Assembly: GCA_902777335.1 (NCBI GenBank)
Contig: CACYTF010000019.1
Location: 1-64,000 of the forward strand
Direction: 5' to 3'
DNA: 64,000 nucleotides
From: an uncultured Eubacteriales bacterium
GTDB lineage: Bacteria > Bacillota > Clostridia > Christensenellales > Aristaeellaceae
The translations under genes and the position numbers were made by a program. Of this stretch, positions 57,076-64,000 are shown in pieces; position 1 is the first letter of the stretch; each line of letters begins with the position of its first letter. The notes beneath the pieces are model-generated. The model was given only the letters and a program-made list of their open reading frames with translations, did not search any database and was not told the DNA's origin.

Positions 57076-57129
57076 CTTCCACCTGACGAAATAACCGATG
57101 TTGCCATCGGTTATTCCGTCAGGTGGAAG
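57076..57129 (-). other. long hairpin between glgA and the AAA+ gene
   Basis: CTTCCACCTGACG (57076-57088) pairs with CGTCAGGTGGAAG (57117-57129). After one A-C mismatch a further 11 bp pair around TTGC. No U-run follows on the minus strand, so it may be a structured leader or a processing site rather than a simple terminator. Confidence 0.7.
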
Positions 57130-57136
57130 CCATGTT

Positions 57137-58789
57137 TTACTCGGCGGTCTCCGCCTTTTTCTTCCTCGGGGCCCTGGGCTTCTTGGGGGCTTCGCCTTCG
57201 GCCTTTGCCCTCGGCTCGGCCTTCTTGGCAGGGGCCTTCTTTGCCGGGGCCTTCTTCTCGGCGGTTTCCTTGGCGGGGGCCTTCTTCGCCGGCGCCTTCT
57301 TGGCCGGCGCCTTTTTCTCGGGCGCCTTCTCTTCGGGCGCTTCTTCGGCCTCGGGCTTCAGCAGCTTTTCGTACAGCGCCACGTACTGCTTCGCGGACTC
57401 GTCCCAGCCGTAGCTGCCCTTCATGGCGCGAACGGCCAGGCCGTTGAACACGTCGCGCTGCTCGTGGAACAGCTTCACGGCGTTCTCGATCACGTGCAGC
57501 ATGTCGTGGGCGTTGTAGTACAGGAAGGTGAAGCCGTTGCCGTCGCCGGTGAACTCGTTGTAGGCCAGCACGGTGTCGCGCAGGCCGCCGGTCTCGCGGG
57601 TGATGGGCAGCGTGCCGTAGCGCAGCGAGATCAGCTGAGAAAGGCCGCAGGGCTCAAACAGCGAGGGCATCAGGAACATGTCCGCCGCCGCGTACAGCTT
57701 GTGGGAGAGCGCGCTGTTCATCTGGAAGTTCGCGGAGACCTGCAGCGGATACTTCCACTGGGCCCAGCTGAACAGGTCCACGTAGCGGCTCTCGCCCATG
57801 CCCAGGATCACCAGCTCCGCGCCGGTGTTCATGATCTCCGGCAGCACGCATTCCACTAAGTCCAGGCCCTTCTGGCCGGACAGGCGGGTGATCATGGCGA
57901 TCAGGGGCACGTTGGCGTCCACGGTGAGGCCCAGCTCCCGCTGCAGCGCCAGCTTGTTCTCCACCTTCCGGTCAAAGGTTTGGGCCGAATAGGGAGTGGA
58001 GATCAGCTTGTCGGTCTGCGGGTCGTACTCCACGGTGTCTATGCCGTTGAGTATGCCGGTCAGGTGATCCACGCGGCTGCGTAGCAGGCCGTCCAGCCGC
58101 TCGCCGTAGTAGGCGGTCTGAATCTCCTGGGAATAGGTGGGGCTGACGGTGGTGATCTCATCGGAGAACACGATGCCGCCCTTCATGCACGAGCACATGC
58201 CGTAGAACTCCAGGGCGTCGCTGGTGTAGGCCAGGTTGCCCAGGTACAGCAGGTCCTCGATGGTGTCGATGGGGAAAAGCCCCTGATACTGCAGGTTGTG
58301 GATGGTGAATACGGTTTTGATGTTGTGGAACAGCTCCAGCTGGCGGTACTGCAGCTTGTGCAGCACCGGGATCAGGCCGGTCTGCCAGTCGTGGCAGTGC
58401 AGCACGTCCGGTATGAAGTCGATCTTCGGCAGCGCCTCCATCACGGCGCGGCAGAAGTAGGCGAAGCGCTCGCCCTCGTCGCCGCCCATGCCGTAGATGT
58501 AGTCCCTGCCGAAGTATTGCTCGTTGTCCACGAAGTAGAACGTGATGCCCGCGTACTCCAGCGATTCGATGCCCACGTACTGCCTGCGCCAGCCCAGATT
58601 GACGTAGAAGTACAGCAGGTGCTGCATCTTCTCGCGCCATTCGAGGCTGATGGCCTTGTACAGCGGCAGTATGACGCGAACGTCCTCGCCGGCCTTCCGG
58701 ATCTCCCGCGGCAGCGCGCCGACTACATCCGCCAGTCCTCCGGTTTTGACAAACGGTACGCATTCAGAGGTTGCGAACAGTATTTTCAT
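57137..58789 (-). CDS. glgA: glycogen synthase with lysine/alanine/proline-rich C-terminal tail
   Basis: GlgA adds glucose from ADP-glucose to growing glycogen. VKTGGLADVVGALP (KxGGL) binds ADP-glucose; CHDWQTGLIPVL and LRYGTLPITRETGGLRDTV are the other family signatures. The GT5 enzyme ends near residue 478. After it comes a tail of about 70 residues built of KKAPAKKAPAKK-type repeats, ending KKPRAPRKKKAETAE. The tail resembles eukaryotic histone H1 and some bacterial nucleoid proteins and is not part of known GlgA. It is the last gene of the glgC-glgD-glgA order. GGAGGAA lies before the ATG. Confidence 0.95.
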   Translation of the reverse strand: MKILFATSECVPFVKTGGLADVVGALPREIRKAGEDVRVILPLYKAISLEWREKMQHLLYFYVNLGWRRQYVGIESLEYAGITFYFVDNEQYFGRDYIYGMGGDEGERFAYFCRAVMEALPKIDFIPDVLHCHDWQTGLIPVLHKLQYRQLELFHNIKTVFTIHNLQYQGLFPIDTIEDLLYLGNLAYTSDALEFYGMCSCMKGGIVFSDEITTVSPTYSQEIQTAYYGERLDGLLRSRVDHLTGILNGIDTVEYDPQTDKLISTPYSAQTFDRKVENKLALQRELGLTVDANVPLIAMITRLSGQKGLDLVECVLPEIMNTGAELVILGMGESRYVDLFSWAQWKYPLQVSANFQMNSALSHKLYAAADMFLMPSLFEPCGLSQLISLRYGTLPITRETGGLRDTVLAYNEFTGDGNGFTFLYYNAHDMLHVIENAVKLFHEQRDVFNGLAVRAMKGSYGWDESAKQYVALYEKLLKPEAEEAPEEKAPEKKAPAKKAPAKKAPAKETAEKKAPAKKAPAKKAEPRAKAEGEAPKKPRAPRKKKAETAE

Positions 58790-58853
58790 AGTTGTTCCTC
58801 CAATTAAAGATGGTTCGACGCGCTCGTCGTTTTACGCATTTGCGGGACGCGCC

Positions 58854-59990
58854 TTACAGCGTGATGTTCTTGCCGATGACGATCGGATACTGCTTCTGGC
58901 CGATCAGGCGGCTGTGGCTGCGGATCGTGACGGCCTTGTCGAAGATCACGTTTTCAAGCTCCACATCTTCCTCGATGTAGCCGTCCTGCATGATCACGCA
59001 GTTCTTGAGCCTGGCGCCCTTGCCGATGGTGACGCCCCGGAACAGCACGCAGTTTTCCACCTCGCCGTCGATCACGCAGCCGTCGGCCACCAGCGAGTTG
59101 GTGACCTTCGCGTTGTTGCGGTAGATCGTGGGGATGGAATCGCGGGTCTTGGTGTACACCGGGTTGCCGTTGAACAGCTCCTTGCGCACGCCGGGCTTCA
59201 ACAGGTCCATGTTGAAGTTGAAGTAGCCCCGGATGGTCTCGATGCGGCGATAGTAGCCCTTTTCCTCGTAGGCCTTGATCTTCAGCGCGCCGGAATTGAT
59301 GGCCGGGCGCAGCACGTCGGCGTACAGGTCGTGGCTGCCGTGGCTGATGACCTGGTCCACCATGTAGATCAGCATGGTGCGCTTGATCATCATCACGTTC
59401 AGGTACAGGTTGTCGTAGGTGGCCGCGTTCGGGTTGATCTCGATGTCGGTGACCACGTTGTTGTCGTCGATGTTCAGATAGCAGTGGTTGTTCTTGGACG
59501 ACGACGAGAACTCGGTGATCTCGGGCGTGGCCTTCTTGTACATCAGCGTGATGTCCGCGCCGGTGCGAATGTGCTGCTGGATCATCGGCTCGAAGCTGGT
59601 GTTCATGATGTAGTCGCTGTTGGTCAGTATCACATACTCCTGGCGCGAGCGGCGCAGGTAGTCAAAGTTGGCCCGCAGCGCGTCCAGCACGCCGTTGTAT
59701 TCGCCGCCGTTCTCACGGGTCAGGAAGGGGGGCAGTATGAACAGGCCGTTGTTGCGGGTGTGCAGGTCCCAGTCCTTGCCTGAGCCCAGGTGATCCATCA
59801 GCGAATGATAGTTCTTCTGGGCGATGATGCCGACGTTGCGGATGTTGGAATTCACAAGGCTCGAAAGCGTGAAGTCAATGATGCGATAGCGGCCGGCCAC
59901 GGGTATCGCGGCCACCGCGCGCTGGCTGGTCAGCTCGCGCAGCGTGAGGTCGTCCTTTGAGGTGTAGACAATGCCCATGACATCGTTCAT
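58854..59990 (-). CDS. glgD: glucose-1-phosphate adenylyltransferase regulatory-type subunit GlgD
   Basis: GlgD is the paralogue of GlgC found in Bacillota. The protein has the nucleotidyltransferase fold (AGRYRIIDFTLSSLVNSNIRNVGII) but lacks the GGxGxRL ATP loop that GlgC has, which starts instead with MGIVYTSKDDLTLRELT. This fits a subunit that boosts GlgC rather than acting alone. The C-terminal part is a left-handed beta-helix. The start ATG 59990 is one base after the glgC stop; GGGAGG lies 9 bases upstream. Confidence 0.95.
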   Translation of the reverse strand: MNDVMGIVYTSKDDLTLRELTSQRAVAAIPVAGRYRIIDFTLSSLVNSNIRNVGIIAQKNYHSLMDHLGSGKDWDLHTRNNGLFILPPFLTRENGGEYNGVLDALRANFDYLRRSRQEYVILTNSDYIMNTSFEPMIQQHIRTGADITLMYKKATPEITEFSSSSKNNHCYLNIDDNNVVTDIEINPNAATYDNLYLNVMMIKRTMLIYMVDQVISHGSHDLYADVLRPAINSGALKIKAYEEKGYYRRIETIRGYFNFNMDLLKPGVRKELFNGNPVYTKTRDSIPTIYRNNAKVTNSLVADGCVIDGEVENCVLFRGVTIGKGARLKNCVIMQDGYIEEDVELENVIFDKAVTIRSHSRLIGQKQYPIVIGKNITL

Positions 59991-59991
59991 A

Positions 59992-61188
59992 TTAGGCGCC
60001 CTCCCTTCGGGAAATTTCATCCGTGTCTACCTGTTCGCCCGCCTTCACCACAAAGCCCTCGGGCAGCGTGGTGTCCTGGCCGATCAGGGCGATGTCGCCC
60101 TCGGCCTCGCCCACCTGGCAGCCGGAAGAGATCACGCAGTCCTCCGACACGATGGCGCGGCGCACCACGGCGCCGGAGCACACCCGGGTGCCGGGCATGA
60201 TGACGCTGTCCTCAATCACCGCGCCCTCTTCCACCTGGACGCCCGCGAACAGCACGCTGTCCTTCACGGTGCCGTCGATCTCACAGCCCTCGGTGACCAT
60301 GGAGTTGGTGACCACGGCGTCGTCGGCGATGAAGTGGGGCGGCATGACCGGCGTGCGGGAATAGATCTTCCAGCGCGGGTCGGTCAGGTCGAACTCCGGC
60401 GGCGTCTTCAGCAGGTCCATGTTGGCCTCCCAGAGGCTGGCGATGGTGCCCACGTCCTTCCAGTAGTCGGTGAAAGCGTAGGCGTACAGCGGCTTGTTGT
60501 CCCGAAGCAGGTTGGGGATGATGTTCTTGCCGAAGTCGTTCTTGGAGTTCGGGTCGGCGTTGTCGTCGGTCAGGTATTTCTTCATGACGCTCCAGGTGAA
60601 GATGTAAACGCCCATGGAGGCCAGGTTGCTCTTCGGGTTCTTCGGCTTTTCCTCGAACTCGATGATGGCGTCGTTCTCGTCCACGCTCATGATGCCGAAG
60701 GAAGGGGCGACCTCCCACGGCACGGGGCGCACGGCGATGGTCACGTCGGCCTTCTTGTCGATGTGGGCCTGCAGCATGCGGTTGTAGTCCATCTTATAGA
60801 TGTGATCGCCGGAGAGGACCAGCACGTACTCCGGATTGAACTGCTCGATGAATCCGAAGTTCTGGAAGATGGCGTTGGCCGTGCCCTTGTACCACTCGCT
60901 GCTGTCGGCGGTGGCGTAGGGGGGCAGCACGTACACGCCGCCGTAGCTCAGGTCCAGATCCCAGGTCTGGCCGGAGCCGATGTAGCTGTTCAGCTCCAGC
61001 GGCCGATACTGCGTCAGCACGCCGACGGTATCGATGTTGGAATTGGTGCAGTTGGACAGGGGAAAGTCAATGATGCGATACTTTCCGCCGAAGGGCACGG
61101 CCGGCTTGGCCATGACCTTGGTGAGAAGTCCGAGGCGGCTTCCCTGACCGCCAGCCAGAAGCATGGCGATACACTTCTTCTTTTTCAC
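59992..61188 (-). CDS. glgC: glucose-1-phosphate adenylyltransferase catalytic subunit GlgC
   Basis: It makes ADP-glucose from glucose-1-phosphate and ATP, the committed step of glycogen synthesis. [14 protein letters not shown] is the ATP loop, [20 protein letters not shown] the sugar-phosphate region, and EFEEKP a conserved catalytic-site motif. The beta-helix follows ([15 protein letters not shown]). The start is GTG 61188. It heads the glgC-glgD-glgA operon. Confidence 0.96.
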   Translation of the reverse strand: MKKKKCIAMLLAGGQGSRLGLLTKVMAKPAVPFGGKYRIIDFPLSNCTNSNIDTVGVLTQYRPLELNSYIGSGQTWDLDLSYGGVYVLPPYATADSSEWYKGTANAIFQNFGFIEQFNPEYVLVLSGDHIYKMDYNRMLQAHIDKKADVTIAVRPVPWEVAPSFGIMSVDENDAIIEFEEKPKNPKSNLASMGVYIFTWSVMKKYLTDDNADPNSKNDFGKNIIPNLLRDNKPLYAYAFTDYWKDVGTIASLWEANMDLLKTPPEFDLTDPRWKIYSRTPVMPPHFIADDAVVTNSMVTEGCEIDGTVKDSVLFAGVQVEEGAVIEDSVIMPGTRVCSGAVVRRAIVSEDCVISSGCQVGEAEGDIALIGQDTTLPEGFVVKAGEQVDTDEISRREGA

Positions 61189-61234
61189 GCTATCCCTACT
61201 TTCATATTTGCTTGTGCGAACGGAGCCGGTGGAT

Positions 61235-61263
61235 TTGACCCCGTTACCAAATCATAATATAGT
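61235..61263 (+). promoter_or_regulatory. forward promoter toward the SpoIID-like gene
   Basis: TTGACC (61235-61240), 17 bases, TATAGT (61258-61263). A perfect TATAAT at 61319-61324, nearer the gene, is an alternative but lacks a good -35. Leader would be about 130 or 75 bases. Confidence 0.55.
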
Positions 61264-61284
61264 ATACAACATATTTCCTGAAAA
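61256..61284 (-). promoter_or_regulatory. reverse promoter of the glg operon, overlapping the forward one
   Basis: On the minus strand TTTTCA (61284-61279), 17 bases, TATATT (61261-61256). It faces opposite to the forward promoter, so the two RNA polymerase sites overlap and could compete. The region 61189-61402 is AT-rich and holds no gene. Confidence 0.5.
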
Positions 61285-61402
61285 ATCTATAGTTTGCGGG
61301 CAATTTTTGAGAATATTTTATAATTTGTTGGTTTTGCGCGCCACGGTTGCCCCGCGAATCGCGCCGGATGGGCGCGCGCATACTATTTGCGAGGTGATCG
61401 AT

Positions 61403-62386
61403 GTGAACAGATCGAAGCGGCTTTTGGCCGCGATGATGCTCGTCGCGCTCTCTATGGGGAGCGCCGGATGCATGCGGGAAGAAGCGCCGAACGTCTCGTG
61501 GCGGCTGGACGGCGAAGCGGAGCGCCCCGCGCTGCCGGAGGGCCTTAAGACGGGGGAGGACGGCGTCGCGGCGCTGACGGTCTACGATGTAAAGGCGAAG
61601 AAGAACGCGCGCATGGACGTTGAAAGCTATGTGGCGGGCGTGGTCGCCGGCGAGATGAAGAACGACTGGCCCATGGAGGCGCTGAAGGCCCAGGCCGTGC
61701 TGGCGCGGACCTTCGTGCTGAAGTTCTGCAGCGATAAGAAGTCGAAGTACGCGGGCGCGGACATCTCCACCGACGTGTCCGAGGCCCAGGCCTACGCGCC
61801 GGACAGCGTGAACGCGCGCGTCAAGCAGGCGGTGGATGAGACCCGCGGCCAGGTGATGGCCTGGCGGGGCGAATACCCCAACGCCTGGTTCCACGCCCAC
61901 TCCGGCGGCATGACCGAACTGCCCTCGGTGGCGCTGGACTACAAGGGCGGCGACCCGGAATACCTGAGGGCCGAGCCGTCCAGGGAATCCGACAGAGCCC
62001 CGGAAAACGCGAAGGCCTGGACGGCGACGTTCACGACCGATCAGGTGCGAAGGGCCTGCGCCGGGGCCGGTCTGAAGGTGGGGGAAATCGACAGCGTGCG
62101 GACGGGCGAAAAGGGCGCGTCGGGCCGCGCGAAGACCCTGCTGGTCAACGGCGAAGCGGTGTCCGCGCCGTCCTTTCGCATACAGATCGGCGCGAACCGG
62201 CTGAGGAGCACGCTGATCGACGAGATACAGGTTGAGAACGGAAAGGTCACGTTCAAGGGCCGCGGCTTCGGCCACGGGGTGGGCCTGTCCCAGTGGGGCG
62301 CGTATCAGATGGCCGAGGACGGCGCGAGCGCCGAAGCGATCATCGAAAAGTACTTCCCGGGGGTCGACATCGTGAAGATGTGGTAA
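61403..62386 (+). CDS. SpoIID/LytB-domain lipoprotein
   Basis: The start is GTG 61403, after GAGGTGAT. Residues 1-23 are a lipoprotein signal with lipobox SAGC (MMLVALSMGSAGC), so the mature protein is membrane-anchored outside. The SpoIID domain covers about 65-320: YVAGVVAGEMKNDWPMEALKAQAVLARTF carries the family's catalytic-type Glu (in GEM). WFHAHSGGMTE and FKGRGFGHGVGLSQWGAYQMA are the other signatures. SpoIID is a lytic transglycosylase needed for engulfment during sporulation; LytB-type relatives act in wall turnover. A lipoprotein form outside the spoIID operon suggests the latter, though not certainly. Confidence 0.92.
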   Translation: MNRSKRLLAAMMLVALSMGSAGCMREEAPNVSWRLDGEAERPALPEGLKTGEDGVAALTVYDVKAKKNARMDVESYVAGVVAGEMKNDWPMEALKAQAVLARTFVLKFCSDKKSKYAGADISTDVSEAQAYAPDSVNARVKQAVDETRGQVMAWRGEYPNAWFHAHSGGMTELPSVALDYKGGDPEYLRAEPSRESDRAPENAKAWTATFTTDQVRRACAGAGLKVGEIDSVRTGEKGASGRAKTLLVNGEAVSAPSFRIQIGANRLRSTLIDEIQVENGKVTFKGRGFGHGVGLSQWGAYQMAEDGASAEAIIEKYFPGVDIVKMW

Positions 62387-62390
62387 AAAA

Positions 62391-62420
62391 CATGCCGCGC
62401 TGAAGCGCGGCGCGGCATGA
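62391..62420 (-). terminator. intrinsic terminator of the IMPase gene
   Basis: CATGCCGCGC (62391-62400) pairs with GCGCGGCATG (62410-62419). On the minus strand six T residues follow (62390-62385), overlapping the last base of the SpoIID gene. Confidence 0.85.
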
Positions 62421-62430
62421 TGTCAGGGTA

Positions 62431-63195
62431 TCAGATCAGCTTTTCCCGGAGCGCCTCGTGGAGGACGCCGTTGGTCGCCAGCAGGTTGCCGGTGGCCAGG
62501 CCGTCCTCGCCCGCGTCCCAACCGGAGAAGCGCCCGCCGGCCTCGGTGAGTATCACGTATCCGGCGGCGTAGTCGTAGTAGCTGAGGGCGCGCTCGAAGT
62601 AGCCGTCGCACCGCCCGTCGGCCACGCAGCACAGGTCGTAGGCGCAGGTGCCGCTGCGCCGCAGGTCGCTGACCGAGGTCAGCACGCCGGGCAGTATCGA
62701 AAGCGTGCGCCGCATCACCGCCGGGTCCCGGTGGCCGAAGCCCGCACAGACCAGGGCGTCGCTCAGCACGGAGGTGGCGGACGCGTGAATGGGCCTGCCA
62801 TTCAGCGTCGCCCCCTGGCCCCGGACGCCCAGGAACAGCTCGCCGGTGCCCGGGCAGTACACGCAGCCCGCCATCAATTGGCCCTCCTGCTCGTAGGCGA
62901 TGGAGATCGTGTACAGCCGGTACCCGCGCATGAAGTTGGCGGTGCCGTCGATGGGGTCCACGATCCAGCGGCCGTGGGCCCTTTGCGCGCCGCCCGTCTC
63001 CTCGCCGAAGAAGGCGTCTTCGGGGCAGGCGGACAGCAGCGTTTCCCGGATCAGCCGCTCGCTGGCGTAGTCCATCTCGGTGACAAAATCGTTCTCGCTC
63101 TTGCGCCTCACCTTGAATGCGCCGTGGTGCTCCAGCATTTCTCCCGACGCTCTGGCCGCCCGCTCGGCCAGCGCTGCCTTTTCAACAATTGTCAT
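62431..63195 (-). CDS. inositol-monophosphatase family protein (SuhB/CysQ type)
   Basis: A 254-residue Mg-dependent sugar-phosphate phosphatase. GEETGG, WIVDPIDGTANF and YYDYAAGYVILTEAGG provide the metal ligands and conform to the IMPase pattern (the WDxAAG motif reads YDYAAG here). Possible substrates are inositol-1-phosphate, NADP-like bisphosphates or other sugar phosphates; sequence does not decide. GGGGAGATGAGG precedes the ATG. It is divergent from the exonuclease III gene. Confidence 0.93.
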   Translation of the reverse strand: MTIVEKAALAERAARASGEMLEHHGAFKVRRKSENDFVTEMDYASERLIRETLLSACPEDAFFGEETGGAQRAHGRWIVDPIDGTANFMRGYRLYTISIAYEQEGQLMAGCVYCPGTGELFLGVRGQGATLNGRPIHASATSVLSDALVCAGFGHRDPAVMRRTLSILPGVLTSVSDLRRSGTCAYDLCCVADGRCDGYFERALSYYDYAAGYVILTEAGGRFSGWDAGEDGLATGNLLATNGVLHEALREKLI

Positions 63196-63230
63196 TTTGC
63201 CTCATCTCCCCAAAATCGCGCAAAATAGGT

Positions 63231-63258
63231 TTGCATTTTGATGAAAGTGTGTTATAAT
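63231..63258 (+). promoter_or_regulatory. promoter of the exonuclease III gene
   Basis: TTGCAT (63231-63236), 16 bases, consensus TATAAT (63253-63258) with extended element TG-T just upstream. Predicted start about 63265, 66 bp before the ATG. Confidence 0.75.
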
Positions 63259-63330
63259 ACATTCAAATATGTCAAGCTGGCGTCCGATGGGTATTATACC
63301 ACAGCGCGGACATGGGGCGGTGTTATTTTC

Positions 63331-64000
63331 ATGAAAATGATCTCCTGGAACGTGAACGGCCTGCGCGCGGTGCTGCAGAAGGGCTTTTATGAGAGCGTTG
63401 GCCGCCTGGACGCGGACGTGATCTGCCTGCAGGAGATCAAGATGCAGAAGGGCCAGTGCGACGTGGACCTGCCCGGGTACGAACAGGTCATGTACTGCGC
63501 CGACCGGAAGGGCTATTCCGGCACGGCGGTGTTCTCCCGGGTGCCGATGCTGTCGGTGAAAACCGGCATCGGCATCGACCTGCACGACCACGAGGGGCGC
63601 GTGATCACCTGCGAGTTTCAGGAATTCTACTTAGTGTGCTGCTACACGCCCAACAGCCAGAACGAGCTGAGGCGCCTGGACTACCGCATGCAATGGGAGG
63701 ACGACTTCCGCCGCTATCTGGTGGCATTGGACGCCGTGAAGCCGGTGATCCTCACGGGCGATCTGAACGTGGCCCATCAGGAGATCGACCTGAAGAACCC
63801 GAAGACCAACCATTTCAGCGCCGGCTTTACCGATCAGGAGCGGGGCAAGCTGACGGAGCTTCTAAGCGCCGGATTCATCGACAGCTTCCGCTACTTCTAC
63901 CCGGACGTCACCGGCGCCTACAGCTGGTGGAGCTACATCGGCGGGGCGCGCTCCAGAAACGCGGGCTGGCGCATCGACTACTTCATCGTGTCGGAAAAGC
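63331..64000 (+). CDS. xth: exodeoxyribonuclease III (3' end outside window)
   Basis: The frame from ATG 63331 runs off the window. 223 residues are seen of about 250-270. MKMISWNVNGLRAVL carries the Asn of the metal site, VICLQEIKMQKGQ the catalytic Glu, YTPNSQNELRRLDYR the Tyr, TGDLNVAHQEIDLKNPKTN the Asp-Asn pair, and GWRIDYFIVS the start of the last motif, all as in the ExoIII/AP-endonuclease family. It repairs abasic sites and trims 3' ends of DNA. The Shine-Dalgarno site is weak. Confidence 0.95.
   Translation, partial: MKMISWNVNGLRAVLQKGFYESVGRLDADVICLQEIKMQKGQCDVDLPGYEQVMYCADRKGYSGTAVFSRVPMLSVKTGIGIDLHDHEGRVITCEFQEFYLVCCYTPNSQNELRRLDYRMQWEDDFRRYLVALDAVKPVILTGDLNVAHQEIDLKNPKTNHFSAGFTDQERGKLTELLSAGFIDSFRYFYPDVTGAYSWWSYIGGARSRNAGWRIDYFIVSEK

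Noticed and set aside
55861..57447. Plus-strand open frame of 528 codons opposite the AAA+ gene
   Set aside because: Shadow of the minus-strand AAA+ and glgA genes, Leu/Gly/His/Val-rich, no motifs.
1..64000. Insertion sequences, prophage or integrase genes
   Set aside because: No transposase, integrase or terminal inverted repeats with target duplications were seen, even near the accessory genes at 36-45 kb.

Overview
The window is about 64 kb of high-GC, gene-dense DNA that looks like a chromosomal segment of a high-GC member of the Bacillota (Clostridia-type gut bacterium). The signs are strong Shine-Dalgarno sites (AGGAGG/GGAGG) before nearly every gene, TTG and GTG starts, a lon-ysxC (engB) pair, a glgC-glgD-glgA operon with the GlgD paralogue, a SpoIID-family lipoprotein, clostripain-family peptidase and tRNA genes with encoded CCA. 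This assignment is inference; no rRNA gene is present to confirm it.

Layout. (1) 0-33 kb, all on the + strand: a secretome block. It has the end of a TPR protein, a 6,868-residue Sec-exported adhesin-like giant, a C11 (clostripain) peptidase, an exported 5'-nucleotidase fused to a zeta-toxin-like P-loop kinase, a peptidoglycan-binding/zinc-ribbon surface protein, a YdcF-type membrane protein, L-serine dehydratase, a small exported protein and an exported Mn-dependent pyrophosphatase of the DHH family. (2) 33-36.6 kb: a MATE transporter fused to a GHKL ATPase domain, an MscS channel (4-bp overlap), and a VanX-type D-Ala-D-Ala dipeptidase. (3) 36.6-43 kb: an accessory stretch with an HD-RyR protein next to a SLOG-transmembrane protein (a predicted nucleotide-signal conflict system), a secreted protein gene broken by one in-frame TGA, and an odd phosphatase-like/PGM-domain-IV protein. 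(4) 43.0-45.0 kb: a Ro60 (TROVE) gene preceded by two paralogous noncoding RNAs that fold as circularly permuted tRNA mimics on a long stem, i.e. Y RNAs. The two RNAs show compensatory base changes in both stems. This is the most interesting system I found. (5) 45-51 kb: a small LRR protein, two metallophosphoesterases, a two-gene ABC exporter, and a tRNA cluster (Val-TAC, an armless Asp-like remnant, Phe-GAA, Gly-GCC, Cys-GCA) ending in a textbook terminator, then a GGDEF membrane protein. (6) 51-64 kb: core genes, namely Lon, EngB, aspartate kinase, a CbxX-type AAA+ ATPase, the glycogen operon, a SpoIID-like lipoprotein, an inositol-monophosphatase family enzyme and a truncated exonuclease III at the right edge.

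How parts work together. The Ro60 protein would bind the stems of the two Y RNAs, whose tRNA-like ends could gate or tether RNA-processing partners. The exported nucleotidase and pyrophosphatase suggest extracellular nucleotide and pyrophosphate breakdown. GlgC/GlgD make ADP-glucose for GlgA. All functional calls come from reading motifs and context by eye; no database or folding program was run.
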